Of a stretch of DNA of 64,000 nucleotides, positions 48,921-57,994 are shown one piece after another. Within the stretch, counting starts at the first letter, position 1, and each line of letters opens with the position of its first letter. The notes beneath the pieces were generated by a model. The model was given only the letters and a program-made list of their open reading frames with translations. It was not told the DNA's origin and made no database searches. The translations under genes and the position numbers were made by a program. This stretch comes from Alphaproteobacteria bacterium (lineage in GTDB: Bacteria > Pseudomonadota > Alphaproteobacteria > Reyranellales > Reyranellaceae), in assembly GCA_016869975.1 (NCBI GenBank), contig VGCZ01000024.1, positions 1 through 64,000 of the forward strand, written 5' to 3'.

Positions 48921-49820
48921 CTACTCCGGATCGCGCTGCGGCTCCTCGAGACCATCGGGATCGAGGTGCAGGAGCACTTCGGCGTCCGGGAAGGCGTCCT
49001 TGATCGCCGCCTCGATCTGGTCGCCGTGACAATGCGCGACGGCCAATGGCAGATCGGGATCGAACGCCACATGCAGTTCGATGAAGCGGGTCGTACCTGA
49101 CGTCCGCGTGCGCAGGCCGTGCAGATCTCGCGCCGCCGGATGGGCGCGCGCGATCGCCTCGATGCGCCGGCGATCCGCCCCGGGCAATTCACGATCCATC
49201 AGCACGTCGAGTGCCTGCCCAACGATGGCGCGCACGCCCAGGAGAAGATAAAGAGCGATGGCGATAGCCACCGCCCCGTCCAGCCACACCACGCCAAAGC
49301 GCGCCGTCAGCAGCAGCGCCATCACGACCGCGATGTTGACCAGCAGATCCGATCGGTAGTGCAGCGCGTCGGCGCTGATGGCCACGGATCCCGTGCGTCG
49401 CACGACGTGTCGCTGGAACAACGCCAGCCCCGCGGTCGCGACGATCGACAGCAAGCTGACGGCGATGCCGATCTCTTCGCGAACGATCGGATGGGGCATC
49501 ATGAGGCGTTCGATACCGGCGAAGATCAGCCCGATGGTCGAGGCGAGGATGAAACCCGCCTGCGCCAGCGCGGACAGGGCCTCGGCCTTGCCGTGCCCGA
49601 AGCGGTGCTCGCGATCCGCTGGATTCATCGCGTGACGGACGGCGAGCCAGGTGATCGCCGACGCCAGCAGGTCGAGCGACGAATCGACCAGCGACGACAG
49701 CAGGCTCACCGAGCCGGTCAGAAGCCAGGCGAAGAGCTTGGCCAGAACCAGAACCAGCGCCACCGATGTCGAGGCGTAGGTCGCCGCGCGCACCAGCCGG
49801 GCACGTTCATCGCCAATCAT
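48921..49820 (-). CDS. cation diffusion facilitator (FieF/ZitB-type) transporter
   Basis: 299 residues from the ATG at 49820 (MIGDERARL); a GTG at 49856 would add 12 residues and overlap pdxH. Six TM spans; metal site residues are in LVDSSLDLLAS (TM2 Asp pair) and DALHYRSDLLVN (TM5 His and Asp), as in the Zn/Fe/Cd exporter FieF. The C-terminal cytoplasmic dimerisation domain is present, with a His-bearing AHCHGDQIE. Exports divalent cations in exchange for protons. Confidence 0.92.
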   Translation of the reverse strand: MIGDERARLVRAATYASTSVALVLVLAKLFAWLLTGSVSLLSSLVDSSLDLLASAITWLAVRHAMNPADREHRFGHGKAEALSALAQAGFILASTIGLIFAGIERLMMPHPIVREEIGIAVSLLSIVATAGLALFQRHVVRRTGSVAISADALHYRSDLLVNIAVVMALLLTARFGVVWLDGAVAIAIALYLLLGVRAIVGQALDVLMDRELPGADRRRIEAIARAHPAARDLHGLRTRTSGTTRFIELHVAFDPDLPLAVAHCHGDQIEAAIKDAFPDAEVLLHLDPDGLEEPQRDPE

Positions 49821-49828
49821 GGCAAGGC

Positions 49829-50425
49829 TCAGGGGTAGAGCTTCTCGGTCCGCCACGACGAGGCGCCAACATCCGTGCGCCTGAACACCGTACGATCGTG
49901 CAGGCGAAAGGGCATGTCGCGCCAGAACTCGAACAGCAGCGGCGCGACCCGGAAGCCCGACCAGTGCGGCGGGCGTGGCACGGCGCCGATCAAGTGCTTG
50001 GCGCCGAACTCCGCGACCTTCTTCTCAAGCGCGAAGCGACTCTCCAGCGGCCGCGACTGGGCCGAAGCCCAGGCGCCGATCTGGCTGCCGCGCTGGCGCG
50101 TGGCGAAATAGTCGTCGGCCTCCTGCGGCGTCGTCTTGCTCACCGGTCCCTCGATACGCACCTGGCGGCGCAGCGACTTCCAATGGAACAGCAAGGCCGC
50201 CTTGGGATGGGCCAGCAGTTGCTCGCCTTTGCGGCTTTCATAGTTGGTGTAGAAGACGAACCCGTCGCGATCCCAGCCCTTGAGCAGCACCATGCGCAGC
50301 GACGGCATGCCGTCGGCGCCGACGGTCGCCAAGGCCACAGCGTTGGGATCGTTGGGTTCGCTCTTCTCGGCTTCGGCGAACCACGCGCCAAAGCTCTGCC
50401 ACGGATCGTCACTAGGCTCGCTCAT
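49829..50425 (-). CDS. pdxH: pyridoxamine 5'-phosphate oxidase
   Basis: 198 residues from the ATG at 50425 (MSEPSDDPW); the longer frame upstream is not family-like. FMN-dependent oxidation of PNP and PMP to PLP. Blocks [50 protein letters not shown] and C-terminal [12 protein letters not shown]...W are diagnostic. Supplies cofactor to the many PLP enzymes in this window (four aminotransferases and ALA synthase). Divergent from fabI across 178 bp. Confidence 0.94.
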   Translation of the reverse strand: MSEPSDDPWQSFGAWFAEAEKSEPNDPNAVALATVGADGMPSLRMVLLKGWDRDGFVFYTNYESRKGEQLLAHPKAALLFHWKSLRRQVRIEGPVSKTTPQEADDYFATRQRGSQIGAWASAQSRPLESRFALEKKVAEFGAKHLIGAVPRPPHWSGFRVAPLLFEFWRDMPFRLHDRTVFRRTDVGASSWRTEKLYP

Positions 50426-50603
50426 TGTCGCGACTATGGCCGCTGACCGCGTCGTAAGGCTAGCGGCCGTTTGTCCCTGTTGGCCGACGCGATCCCCTTG
50501 CGGGCATCCGGCCCGCCCGCTACAAGCGGGGTCAAGCTGTTGAAAAATCGTCGCAATCGGCGATGCCAACGATCTGATACGCAACGATTCCAGAGGTTTC
50601 CGT

Positions 50604-51440
50604 ATGACCGCCCCGACGCAGCTCATGGCCGGCAAGAAGGGCCTGATCATGGGCGTCGCCAACGACCGCTCGATCGCCTGGGGCATCGCCAAGATGGTGC
50701 ACGATCACGGCGCCCAGCTCGCCTTCACCTATCAGGGCGACGCGTTGAAGCGGCGGGTCGAGCCGCTGGCCGCCTCGATCGGCTGCGACTTCACCGTACC
50801 CTGCGACGTGACCGACAAGGCCAGCATCGACGCGGTCTTCGCCGAGATCGACAAGCGCTGGGGCGGCGAGCTCGATTTCGTCGTCCACTGCATCGCCTTC
50901 TCCAACAAGGACGAGCTCAAGGGCCGCTACCTGGATACCACGGCCGACAATTTCGCGATGACGATGAACATCAGCTGCTACTCCTTTACCGCGGTGGCGC
51001 AGCGCGCCGTGCCGCGCATGAAGAAGGGCGGCAGTCTGCTGACCCTCACCTACTACGGCGCCGAACGCGTCATGCCGCACTACAACGTCATGGGCGTGGC
51101 CAAGGCCGCGCTCGAGGCCAGCGTGCGCTACCTCGCCGCCGACGTCGGCGACCTCGGCATCCGCGTCAACGCCATCTCGGCCGGCCCGATCAAGACGCTC
51201 GCCGCGTCGGGCATAGGCGATTTCCGCTATATCCTGAAGTGGAACGAGCTCAACTCGCCGCTAAAGCGCAACGTCACCACGGAAGAGGTCGGCGGCGCTG
51301 GCCTGTTCCTGCTGTCGGACCTCGGCAGCGGCGTCACCGGCGAGGTGATGCATGTCGATTCTGGCTACCACGTCGTCGGCATGATCAAGACCTCCTCGGC
51401 GCCGCAGCTCGGCGAGCTGCTCGCCGATTTCAAGGACTGA
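50604..51440 (+). CDS. fabI: enoyl-[acyl-carrier-protein] reductase I
   Basis: 278 residues. NADH-dependent last reduction of the fatty-acid elongation cycle. N-terminal [20 protein letters not shown] replaces the usual GxxxGxG of SDRs, as in FabI; active-site Tyr and Lys are in [20 protein letters not shown] (Y-x6-Y-x6-K), and [16 protein letters not shown] follows. Target class of triclosan and related inhibitors. First gene of a plus-strand run with aroC 2 bp downstream. Confidence 0.95.
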   Translation: MTAPTQLMAGKKGLIMGVANDRSIAWGIAKMVHDHGAQLAFTYQGDALKRRVEPLAASIGCDFTVPCDVTDKASIDAVFAEIDKRWGGELDFVVHCIAFSNKDELKGRYLDTTADNFAMTMNISCYSFTAVAQRAVPRMKKGGSLLTLTYYGAERVMPHYNVMGVAKAALEASVRYLAADVGDLGIRVNAISAGPIKTLAASGIGDFRYILKWNELNSPLKRNVTTEEVGGAGLFLLSDLGSGVTGEVMHVDSGYHVVGMIKTSSAPQLGELLADFKD

Positions 51441-51442
51441 GT

Positions 51443-52513
51443 GTGGCTGGCAATACCTTCGGGCATCTCTTCCGGTTCACGAGCTGGGGTGAAAGCCACG
51501 GCCCGGCGATCGGCTGCGTCGTAGACGGCGCACCGCCGCGCATTCCGTTGAGCGAAGCCGACATCCAGGCCTTCCTCGACAAGCGCCGACCCGGTACCTC
51601 GCGCTTCGTCACGCAACGCCAGGAACCCGACGCGGTGAAGATCCTGTCGGGCGTGTTCGAGGGAGTCACGACGGGCACGCCGATCTCGCTCCTGATCGAG
51701 AACGTCGACCAGCGGTCGAAGGACTACGGCGCGATCAAGGACCAGTTCCGTCCCGCGCACGCCGACTACACCTATCTGCAAAAATACGGCGTGCGCGACT
51801 ATCGCGGCGGTGGTCGCCAGTCGGCGCGCGAGACCGCGGTGCGCGTCGCCGCCGGCGCGATCGCGCGCAAGATCCTCGGTGACGGCGTCGCCATCCGCGG
51901 CGCGGTGGTGCAGATGGGCACGCAGAAGGTCGATCGTGCGAAATGGGATTGGGACGCCGTCGGTGACAACCCCTTCTGGTGTCCCGATCGCCAGGCGGCG
52001 CAGGCGTGGGAAGGCTATCTCGACGACGTACGCAAGCGCGGCTCCTCGGTCGGCGCGGTGATCGAGGTCGTGGCCTCGGGCGTGCCGGCCGGCCTGGGCG
52101 CGCCGATCTACGACAAGCTCGACGGCGACATCGCCCGCGCGCTGATGAGCATCAACGCCGTGAAAGGTGTGGAGATCGGCGACGGCTTCGCCGCCGCGGC
52201 GTTGTCCGGCGAAGAGAACGCCGACGAGATGCGCATGAAGGACGGCAAGGTGACGTTCCTCGCCAACCATGCCGGCGGGATTCTGGGCGGCATCTCCTCC
52301 GGCCAGGACATCGTCGCGCGTATGGCGGTGAAGCCGACCAGCTCGATCCTGACGCCGGTGCGCAGCGTCGATCGACATGGTAACGACATCGAGATCCGCA
52401 CCACGGGCCGCCACGATCCTTGCGTCGGCATTCGCGCCACGCCGGTCGCCGAGGCGATGATCGCCTGCGTGCTGGCCGACCATCTGCTGCGCCATCGCGC
52501 GCAGTGCGGCTGA
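51443..52513 (+). CDS. aroC: chorismate synthase
   Basis: 356 residues from a GTG at 51443, 2 bp after the fabI stop. Converts 5-enolpyruvylshikimate-3-phosphate to chorismate with reduced FMN. Signatures: [38 protein letters not shown], and [17 protein letters not shown] near the end. The long open frame upstream in this frame is antisense to fabI-region features. The downstream gene starts within the TGATG of its stop. Confidence 0.95.
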   Translation: MAGNTFGHLFRFTSWGESHGPAIGCVVDGAPPRIPLSEADIQAFLDKRRPGTSRFVTQRQEPDAVKILSGVFEGVTTGTPISLLIENVDQRSKDYGAIKDQFRPAHADYTYLQKYGVRDYRGGGRQSARETAVRVAAGAIARKILGDGVAIRGAVVQMGTQKVDRAKWDWDAVGDNPFWCPDRQAAQAWEGYLDDVRKRGSSVGAVIEVVASGVPAGLGAPIYDKLDGDIARALMSINAVKGVEIGDGFAAAALSGEENADEMRMKDGKVTFLANHAGGILGGISSGQDIVARMAVKPTSSILTPVRSVDRHGNDIEIRTTGRHDPCVGIRATPVAEAMIACVLADHLLRHRAQCG

Positions 52514-53034
52514 TGGCCAAGCGCGAGCGCCTCGAGGTCCGTTTCAGCCAGACGTTCCACGTCACGCTGGCGGCGATCGGCGTGATCCTCCCGGCCGTAG
52601 CGGCGATCTGGCTGGCAATCAACTACGAGCGGCTGGGCAGCGAAGGATCGGGCGGCCGCTTCATATGGCTCGGCCTTTGCGCCGCCGGCCTGCTCTATTA
52701 CGCCGGCCGCGCCATCGTCCGCCTGCGCGAGACGCGCCCGCAGATCGTCGTCGACAACAAGGGCGTCTGGCTGGGCTTCGGCCGCGACGTGCTGCTACCC
52801 TGGGGCGATATTCGTCTCGCCCGCCCGCGCGGCATCCGCCGCACCCTGCAGATCGGCATCACGCCGGAACTCTACGGTCGCCTGAACCTGTCGCTGTTCA
52901 ACCTCGACGACAATCTGACCGCCGTTCCCGGTGGCGGCGCCTCGGTCGGCGTGCGCTTCAACGGCCTCGACCGGCCGATGCGCGAGCTGTACGAGGCCAT
53001 CAGGATCTGGAAGCCCGGCCTGCCCACGCACTGA
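52513..53034 (+). CDS. two-TM protein with PH-like C-terminal part, unknown
   Basis: 173 residues from the ATG in the TGATG overlap with aroC. Two hydrophobic helices (FHVTLAAIGVILPAVAAIWL and FIWLGLCAAGLLYYAGRAIV) are followed by a soluble beta-rich part (QIVVDNKGVWLGFGRDVLLP, WGDIRLARPRG) that looks like the bacterial PH-like membrane-protein fold. No catalytic residues evident. Operon position suggests only cotranscription with housekeeping genes. Function unknown. Confidence 0.75.
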   Translation: MAKRERLEVRFSQTFHVTLAAIGVILPAVAAIWLAINYERLGSEGSGGRFIWLGLCAAGLLYYAGRAIVRLRETRPQIVVDNKGVWLGFGRDVLLPWGDIRLARPRGIRRTLQIGITPELYGRLNLSLFNLDDNLTAVPGGGASVGVRFNGLDRPMRELYEAIRIWKPGLPTH

Positions 53035-53042
53035 GGATCGCC

Positions 53043-53615
53043 ATGCCGCAGCCCACCCATCTCTGGAAGCTCGACATCCCCTCCTCCGAACCGACGGAAG
53101 AGGATCTCAAGAAGTACTGGGCAAAATGCGTCGAGAAGCTCGGCATGGTGCCCAACGTCATCCGCGCCGTTTCGACCAACCCGAAGAAGGCCCGCGCTTT
53201 CATCTCGATGTACAACGAGCTGATGCTGGGCGAATCGGGCCTGAGCAAGCTCGAGCGCGAGATGATCGCGGTCGTCGTGTCGAGCGCCAATCGCTGCTAC
53301 TACTGCCTGGTCGCCCACGGTCAGGCCGTGCGCCAGTATTCCGGCGATGCGCAGCTCGGCGAGATGATGGTCATGAACTATCGCGTCGCCGAGTTGCCGG
53401 CGCGGCAGCGCGCCATGCTCGACTTCGCCTGGAAATTGACGCTCACGCCGTTCGACGTCGGCGACGCCGACCGCGAGGCCCTGCGCAAGCTGGGTTTCAG
53501 CGAGCGCGACCTGTACGATCTGTGCGACGTGGTGGCGTTCTTCAACATGTCCAACCGCATGGCGCATGGCACGGAGATGATGCCCAACGCCGACTATCAC
53601 GCGCAGAGCCGCTGA
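53043..53615 (+). CDS. AhpD-like / carboxymuconolactone-decarboxylase-fold peroxidase-related protein
   Basis: 190 residues from the ATG at 53043. The AhpD core is seen as NRCYYCLVAHG, with redox Cys85 and Cys88 and downstream His92, plus LSKLEREMIAVVVSSANRC before it. The length and PNVIRAVSTNPKKA segment fit the peroxidase-related enzyme subgroup. Probably reduces peroxides or acts as a disulfide reductase. It overlaps the radical-SAM gene by 1 bp, so the two are coupled. Confidence 0.92.
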   Translation: MPQPTHLWKLDIPSSEPTEEDLKKYWAKCVEKLGMVPNVIRAVSTNPKKARAFISMYNELMLGESGLSKLEREMIAVVVSSANRCYYCLVAHGQAVRQYSGDAQLGEMMVMNYRVAELPARQRAMLDFAWKLTLTPFDVGDADREALRKLGFSERDLYDLCDVVAFFNMSNRMAHGTEMMPNADYHAQSR

Positions 53616-54583
53616 TGCCCGACACGGCCCTACCGATCGACAACGGCACGAAGCCGACCCGCTTGCGGGTCGAAGCGTCGTCGTTCTGCCAGTTGCGTTG
53701 CCCGTCCTGCCCAACCACGGACCGGGCGATCGACGCCCATGTCGGCAAGGGCTTCCTCAAACCCGCGGACTTCGCCGCCCTGCTCGACGCCAATCCCGCC
53801 GTGCGCGAGATCGAGCTGTCGAACTACGGCGAGGCGCTGATGAATCCCGGGATACCGGACATCCTGCGTATCGCGCATGAGCGCGGCGTGATGACCATGA
53901 TCGCCAATGGCGCGAACCTCAACACCGCGTCGCCGGCGGCCCTCGAAGCGCTGGTGCGTTATCGTGTGCAATCGATCATGTGCTCGATCGACGGCGCCAC
54001 GCAGGAGACCTACGAGAAGTACAGGGTGCGTGGCAATCTCGAGAAGGTCCTGGCGAATATCCGCGCCATCAACGACTGGAAGACCAGGCTCGGCATCGAC
54101 GAGCCGCTGCTGGTCTGGCGCATGATCCTGTTCGAGCACAACAAGCATGAGGTCGAGATCGCCCACGCAATGGCGACGCAGCTGGGCATGCGTTTCAAGC
54201 TCAAGCTCAGCTGGGACGAGGACATCGCGCCCACCGAGGTCGGCCCCGAAGTGCTGCGCTGGCTAGACACGCCGGCGGTACGCCGCTCCGATTGGGAAGC
54301 GCAGACCGGTGAGACTTATCTCGCCAGCATGTGCGAGCAGCTCTGGGACGAGCCGCAGATCAACTGGGACGGCAAGGTGCTGGGCTGCTGCCGCAACTTC
54401 TGGGGCGATTTCGGCGGCAACGTCTTCAAGCAGAGCATGGACGATGCGCTGAGCCACGAGAAGATGCGTCACGCAAAGGCGATGCTGCGCGGCGAGGCCG
54501 GCGAACGCGCCGATGTCCCGTGCTCCACCTGCGACATCTATCACAAACGCCGCGCCGCGGCGCAGTGGATCAACCGGCCTTAG
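53615..54583 (+). CDS. radical SAM protein with SPASM-like C-terminus
   Basis: 322 residues. The radical-SAM Fe-S motif CQLRCPSC (Cys25, Cys29, Cys32) is followed by an AdoMet-binding ELSNYGEALMNP and MIANGANLN. The C-terminal part has DGKVLGCCRNFWGDFG and CSTCDIY, resembling a SPASM or twitch auxiliary-cluster region. Such enzymes modify peptides, lipids or small molecules by radical chemistry. No precursor peptide gene is obvious nearby. It is coupled to the AhpD-like gene by a TGATG overlap. Confidence 0.88.
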   Translation: MPDTALPIDNGTKPTRLRVEASSFCQLRCPSCPTTDRAIDAHVGKGFLKPADFAALLDANPAVREIELSNYGEALMNPGIPDILRIAHERGVMTMIANGANLNTASPAALEALVRYRVQSIMCSIDGATQETYEKYRVRGNLEKVLANIRAINDWKTRLGIDEPLLVWRMILFEHNKHEVEIAHAMATQLGMRFKLKLSWDEDIAPTEVGPEVLRWLDTPAVRRSDWEAQTGETYLASMCEQLWDEPQINWDGKVLGCCRNFWGDFGGNVFKQSMDDALSHEKMRHAKAMLRGEAGERADVPCSTCDIYHKRRAAAQWINRP

Positions 54584-54592
54584 TTTTCGCAC

Positions 54593-54613
54593 CTTCTCCC
54601 ATCGCGGGAGAGG
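54593..54613. terminator. stem-loop between convergent radical-SAM and livM genes
   Basis: CTTCTCCC / GGGAGAGG pair at 7 of 8 positions with a 5-nt loop, between convergent gene ends at 54583 and 54621. The sequence resembles the TCTCCC palindrome family seen in pbpC and at 25473-25500. It probably serves as a transcript end. Confidence 0.45.
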
Positions 54614-54620
54614 GGCGGCC

Positions 54621-55613
54621 TTACGCGGCCGCCTTCGCGGGCTTGGCCGCCGCCGGCTTGCGCCGCAGATCCAGCAGGCTACCCAGAATGCCCTTGGGCA
54701 GGAAGATGATGAACACTACCAGCAGCACGCCGTAGACGAGGTTGTCCCAGCCCACCGCCTTGGTGCCAAAGCCGATACGCAGTCCCTCAGCCATCAGGAT
54801 CGTGATGATGGCGCCCACGGTCGGTCCGAGCGAGACGTAGATGCCGCCGACGACGACGGCGAACACCATCTGCAGCGACACGGCAATGCCGCTCACCGTG
54901 TCGGGCGAGATGAACATCTGATACTGGCAATAGAGCGCACCAGCGAGCGCCGTCATCACCGCGCTGAGCACGGTGATCTTCAGCTTCTCGGCGGTGACAT
55001 TGACGCCCGCGGCGGCCGAGGCGTCCTCGTCCTCGGAGATCGCCTCCATGGCGTAGCGCGCCATGCTGCGGTCGACGAAATGCCAGATGGCGAGCCCGAC
55101 CACCCACACCGCCAGCGCGATCAGGTACCAGGTCTCCTTGTCGGTGAACTGAAGGGCGGCGAGCCCGCTGCCCTTGGTGCGCTCCGGCGTGTAGCCCAGC
55201 GAGCCGCCGGTCCAGTCGCGCGTCGCGGTGATGACCTGCAGCACGATGCCGGACAACGCCAGCGTCACCAGGGCGAAGTAGTGGCCGGTGATGCGAAAGC
55301 GGAAGCACGGATAGGCGACGATCAAGGCCAGCACGCCGGCGGTCACCATCGCTATCGGGATGCCGATCCACGGCGAAACGCCGAGATGGTTCCACATCAG
55401 CGCCGTGACATAGGCGCCGACGCCCATGAAGCCGCCATGGCCCAACGACACCAACCCGAAGCGACCCATCATCGACCACGAGGTGTAGGCGAAGGACCAG
55501 ATCAGGATGAGGATCAGGATGTGAAGCGGATAAGCCGAATGGTAGACGAACGGCAGCAGGACCAGGGCGAGAATCCCGACGCCGCCGAGAATCTGGTTGC
55601 GCGAGAGGCTCAT
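54621..55613 (-). CDS. livM: branched-chain amino acid ABC transporter permease, LivM-like
   Basis: 330 residues from the ATG at 55613, overlapping the LivH-like stop (ATGA). About nine or ten TM spans; family motifs FGLVSLGHGGFMGVGAY, ITGHYFALVTLALSGIV and EAISEDEDASAAAGVNVTAEK (the conserved cytoplasmic loop) are clear. The C-terminus is Ala/Lys-rich. Forms the channel with LivH. Last gene of the operon SBP-livG-livF-livH-livM. Confidence 0.93.
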   Translation of the reverse strand: MSLSRNQILGGVGILALVLLPFVYHSAYPLHILILILIWSFAYTSWSMMGRFGLVSLGHGGFMGVGAYVTALMWNHLGVSPWIGIPIAMVTAGVLALIVAYPCFRFRITGHYFALVTLALSGIVLQVITATRDWTGGSLGYTPERTKGSGLAALQFTDKETWYLIALAVWVVGLAIWHFVDRSMARYAMEAISEDEDASAAAGVNVTAEKLKITVLSAVMTALAGALYCQYQMFISPDTVSGIAVSLQMVFAVVVGGIYVSLGPTVGAIITILMAEGLRIGFGTKAVGWDNLVYGVLLVVFIIFLPKGILGSLLDLRRKPAAAKPAKAAA

Positions 55614-56482
55614 GAGCGCCTCGCCAGCAGGCCGCCGGGTCGAATGAACATCATCACGATGAAGAAGCCGAAGGCCAGCACGTAGCCCCACTCCAGATCC
55701 GAGGCCAGGCTGCCGATGGCAATGATCTCGGCGAACACGAAGGCGGCGATGAAGCCGCCGATCAAATTGCCCAGCCCGCCCAGCACGCAAATCAGGAAGG
55801 TGATCGGCCCGAAGCTCAGGCCGACGAATGGATGAACGTCGTACTGCAGCACCAGCACGCAGGCGCCCAGCCCGGCCAGGCCGCCGCCCAGCGCCGAGGT
55901 GATGAGGTAGATGCGCCGGCTGTCGACGCCCATCAGGGTCATGATCTGACGATCCTGCGCGATGGCGCGGATGGCGATGCCGGTATAGGTGCGGGTCAGG
56001 AAGAGATAGACCAGCACCATGCCGACCAGCGCCGCGCCGAAGGCGATCAGGCGCGGATACGAGATGAACATGTCGCCGACCTCGAGCACCGGCAGGCGGA
56101 TGCCGAGATTGCGGAACTCGATGCCGAAGGCGACGGTGGCGAAGCTCTGCAGGAAAAACAGCACGCCGCCGGTCGCCAGCAGCTGGTTGATTGGCGCGGC
56201 GTTGAGCAGCGGCTCGATGACGATGTAGTGCAGCGCCATGCCGAGGACCGCCACCAGCGCGATACAGGCGATCACCGCCAGCGGGATCGGCACGCCATAG
56301 ACCGTCACCAGGAAGTACATGCCGTACATGCCGACCATGATCAGCTCGGCGTAGCAGATCCAGGTGACGTCGATGACGCCGAAGATCAGGTTCAGCCCCA
56401 GCGCGAGCAGCGCCAGCAGGCCACCCAGCAGGATGCCGTTGATCACGGCCTCGGCCATCTCGATGCTGAACAGGAAATCCAT
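55610..56482 (-). CDS. livH: branched-chain amino acid ABC transporter permease, LivH-like
   Basis: 290 residues from the ATG at 56482; a GTG at 56485 just upstream is equally near the GAGGAGA ribosome-binding site. Family blocks: GILLGGLLALLALGLNLIFG, TGIAIRAIAQDRQIMTLMGV (EAA-like loop), and ITFLICVLGGLGNLIGG. Seven to eight TM spans. Translationally coupled to LivM. Confidence 0.93.
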   Translation of the reverse strand: MDFLFSIEMAEAVINGILLGGLLALLALGLNLIFGVIDVTWICYAELIMVGMYGMYFLVTVYGVPIPLAVIACIALVAVLGMALHYIVIEPLLNAAPINQLLATGGVLFFLQSFATVAFGIEFRNLGIRLPVLEVGDMFISYPRLIAFGAALVGMVLVYLFLTRTYTGIAIRAIAQDRQIMTLMGVDSRRIYLITSALGGGLAGLGACVLVLQYDVHPFVGLSFGPITFLICVLGGLGNLIGGFIAAFVFAEIIAIGSLASDLEWGYVLAFGFFIVMMFIRPGGLLARRS

Positions 56483-56494
56483 CACGAACTCTCC

Positions 56495-57199
56495 TCAGAC
56501 GCCGAGATAGGCTTCCTTGATCGTGTCGCTCGCCAGCATCTCGGCCGACGTGCCCGAGGCGCGGATGCTGCCGGCTTCCAGCAGGTAGGCGCGATCGACG
56601 ACCTTCAGCACCTGCTGCACGTTCTGCTCGACGATCAGCACGGTGAGTCCGCTGGCGCGAATGCGGCGAACCAGCTCGAAGACTTGCTGGACGACGACCG
56701 GCGCCAGACCGGCCGACGGCTCGTCGAGCAGCAGCAGCTTGGGGTCGGACATCAGGGCGCGGCCGATGGCGCACATCTGCTGCTCGCCACCCGACATCGT
56801 GCCGGCGAGCTGTGTGCGGCGTTCCTTCATGCGCGGAAAGAGCTCGAAGACGAACTCCAGCCGCTGCGCGAACTTGGCGCGCGCCGAGGGGATGAAGGCG
56901 CCCATGCGCAGATTGTCCTCGACGCTCAGCCGCGGAAACAGCCGGCGGTTCTCGGGCACGTGGGCGATGCCCATCTCGATGATGCGATGCGCCGGCGTCG
57001 CCACGACGTCGGCGCCCTCCATCGAGATCGTGCCCTTGGTCGGGCGGATCAGGCCGGAGATCACCCGCATCAGCGTGGTCTTGCCAGCACCGTTAGGGCC
57101 GATGACGCCCACCGCCTCGCCGGCGTTGACGTCGAGGTCGATGCCGAACAGCGCCTGGAAGGCACCGTAACCCGCGTCGACCGAGCGCAATTGCAACAT
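56495..57199 (-). CDS. livF: branched-chain amino acid ABC transporter ATP-binding protein, LivF-like
   Basis: 234 residues. Walker A GPNGAGKTTLMR, signature MSGGEQQMCAIGRALM, Walker B LLLLDEPSAGLAP, H-loop region IVEQN in place of the usual His-containing switch, as is normal for LivF. Starts 5 bp after the LivG-like stop. Confidence 0.94.
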   Translation of the reverse strand: MLQLRSVDAGYGAFQALFGIDLDVNAGEAVGVIGPNGAGKTTLMRVISGLIRPTKGTISMEGADVVATPAHRIIEMGIAHVPENRRLFPRLSVEDNLRMGAFIPSARAKFAQRLEFVFELFPRMKERRTQLAGTMSGGEQQMCAIGRALMSDPKLLLLDEPSAGLAPVVVQQVFELVRRIRASGLTVLIVEQNVQQVLKVVDRAYLLEAGSIRASGTSAEMLASDTIKEAYLGV

Positions 57200-57204
57200 G
57201 GCGC

Positions 57205-57957
57205 TCAGCCTCCGCCGCCGGTCGCGGCCTGCACCGCGCCCGCGTCACTGCCGAGATAAACCTCGATCACCTTCGGATCGTGGGCGACCGCCGAGGGCAG
57301 GCCTTCGGAAATCTTCTCGCCGTGATCCAGCACCATGACCCGATCGACCACGCGCATCAGCACGCCCATGATGTGCTCGACCCAGATGATGGTGATGCCG
57401 AGCTCCTTGCGGATACGGCGCAGCATCTCGGCGGCCTGGTCCATCTCGTGCTCGTCGAGACCGCCCAGGCTCTCGTCGGCGAGCAGCAGCCGGGGGCCAG
57501 TGGCCAGCGCCTTGGCCAGCTCCAGCTTCTTCAGACCGGCGGCGCCCAGGCCGTCGACCGAGGCCTCGCGGTCGGTCGGCAGGCCGACCATCGCCAGCGC
57601 CTTCTCGGCGGCGTCGAAGGCTTTCGTCTTCGAATGGCCGCCCTGGCCGTAGTAGCCGGCCAGCGCCACGTTATCGAAGATCGACAGGCGACGGAACGGC
57701 CGCGGAATCTGGAAGGTGCGGCCGATGCCGCGGTTGATGATCCAGTGCGGCGCCTGACCGGCGATCTGCCGCCCCTCGAACTGGATCAATCCCGCCGTCG
57801 GCGCCAAGGTGCCCGACAGCATGTTGAAGATCGTGCTCTTGCCCGAGCCGTTGGGGCCGATCAGGCCGAGAATCTCGCCCTGATCGACCTTGAAGGACAC
57901 GTTGTTGACCGCCGTGAAGCCACCGAAGCGCTTCACGAGTTTATCGACGACTAGCAC
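57205..57957 (-). CDS. livG: branched-chain amino acid ABC transporter ATP-binding protein, LivG-like
   Basis: 250 residues from a GTG at 57957. Walker A GPNGSGKST (34-42) is standard, and RGIGRTFQIPRPFRRLSIFD is the LivG Q-loop region. The signature reads LGAAGLKKLELAKAL, unlike the usual LSGGQ/LSYGQ, and Walker B is LLADESLGGLDEHE with Ser where Pro is usual but the catalytic Glu kept. H-switch His in WVEHIMG is present. This variant is seen in some Liv-type ATPases, so it is probably functional. Confidence 0.92.
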   Translation of the reverse strand: MLVVDKLVKRFGGFTAVNNVSFKVDQGEILGLIGPNGSGKSTIFNMLSGTLAPTAGLIQFEGRQIAGQAPHWIINRGIGRTFQIPRPFRRLSIFDNVALAGYYGQGGHSKTKAFDAAEKALAMVGLPTDREASVDGLGAAGLKKLELAKALATGPRLLLADESLGGLDEHEMDQAAEMLRRIRKELGITIIWVEHIMGVLMRVVDRVMVLDHGEKISEGLPSAVAHDPKVIEVYLGSDAGAVQAATGGGG

Positions 57958-57994
57958 GCGCGGGCCGTACTGATGGTCGCGGCGGCTTCGCGGG

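Noticed and set aside
2624-54613. CRISPR array
   Set aside because: The repeats are single, scattered palindromes without regular spacing or spacers, and no cas genes occur.
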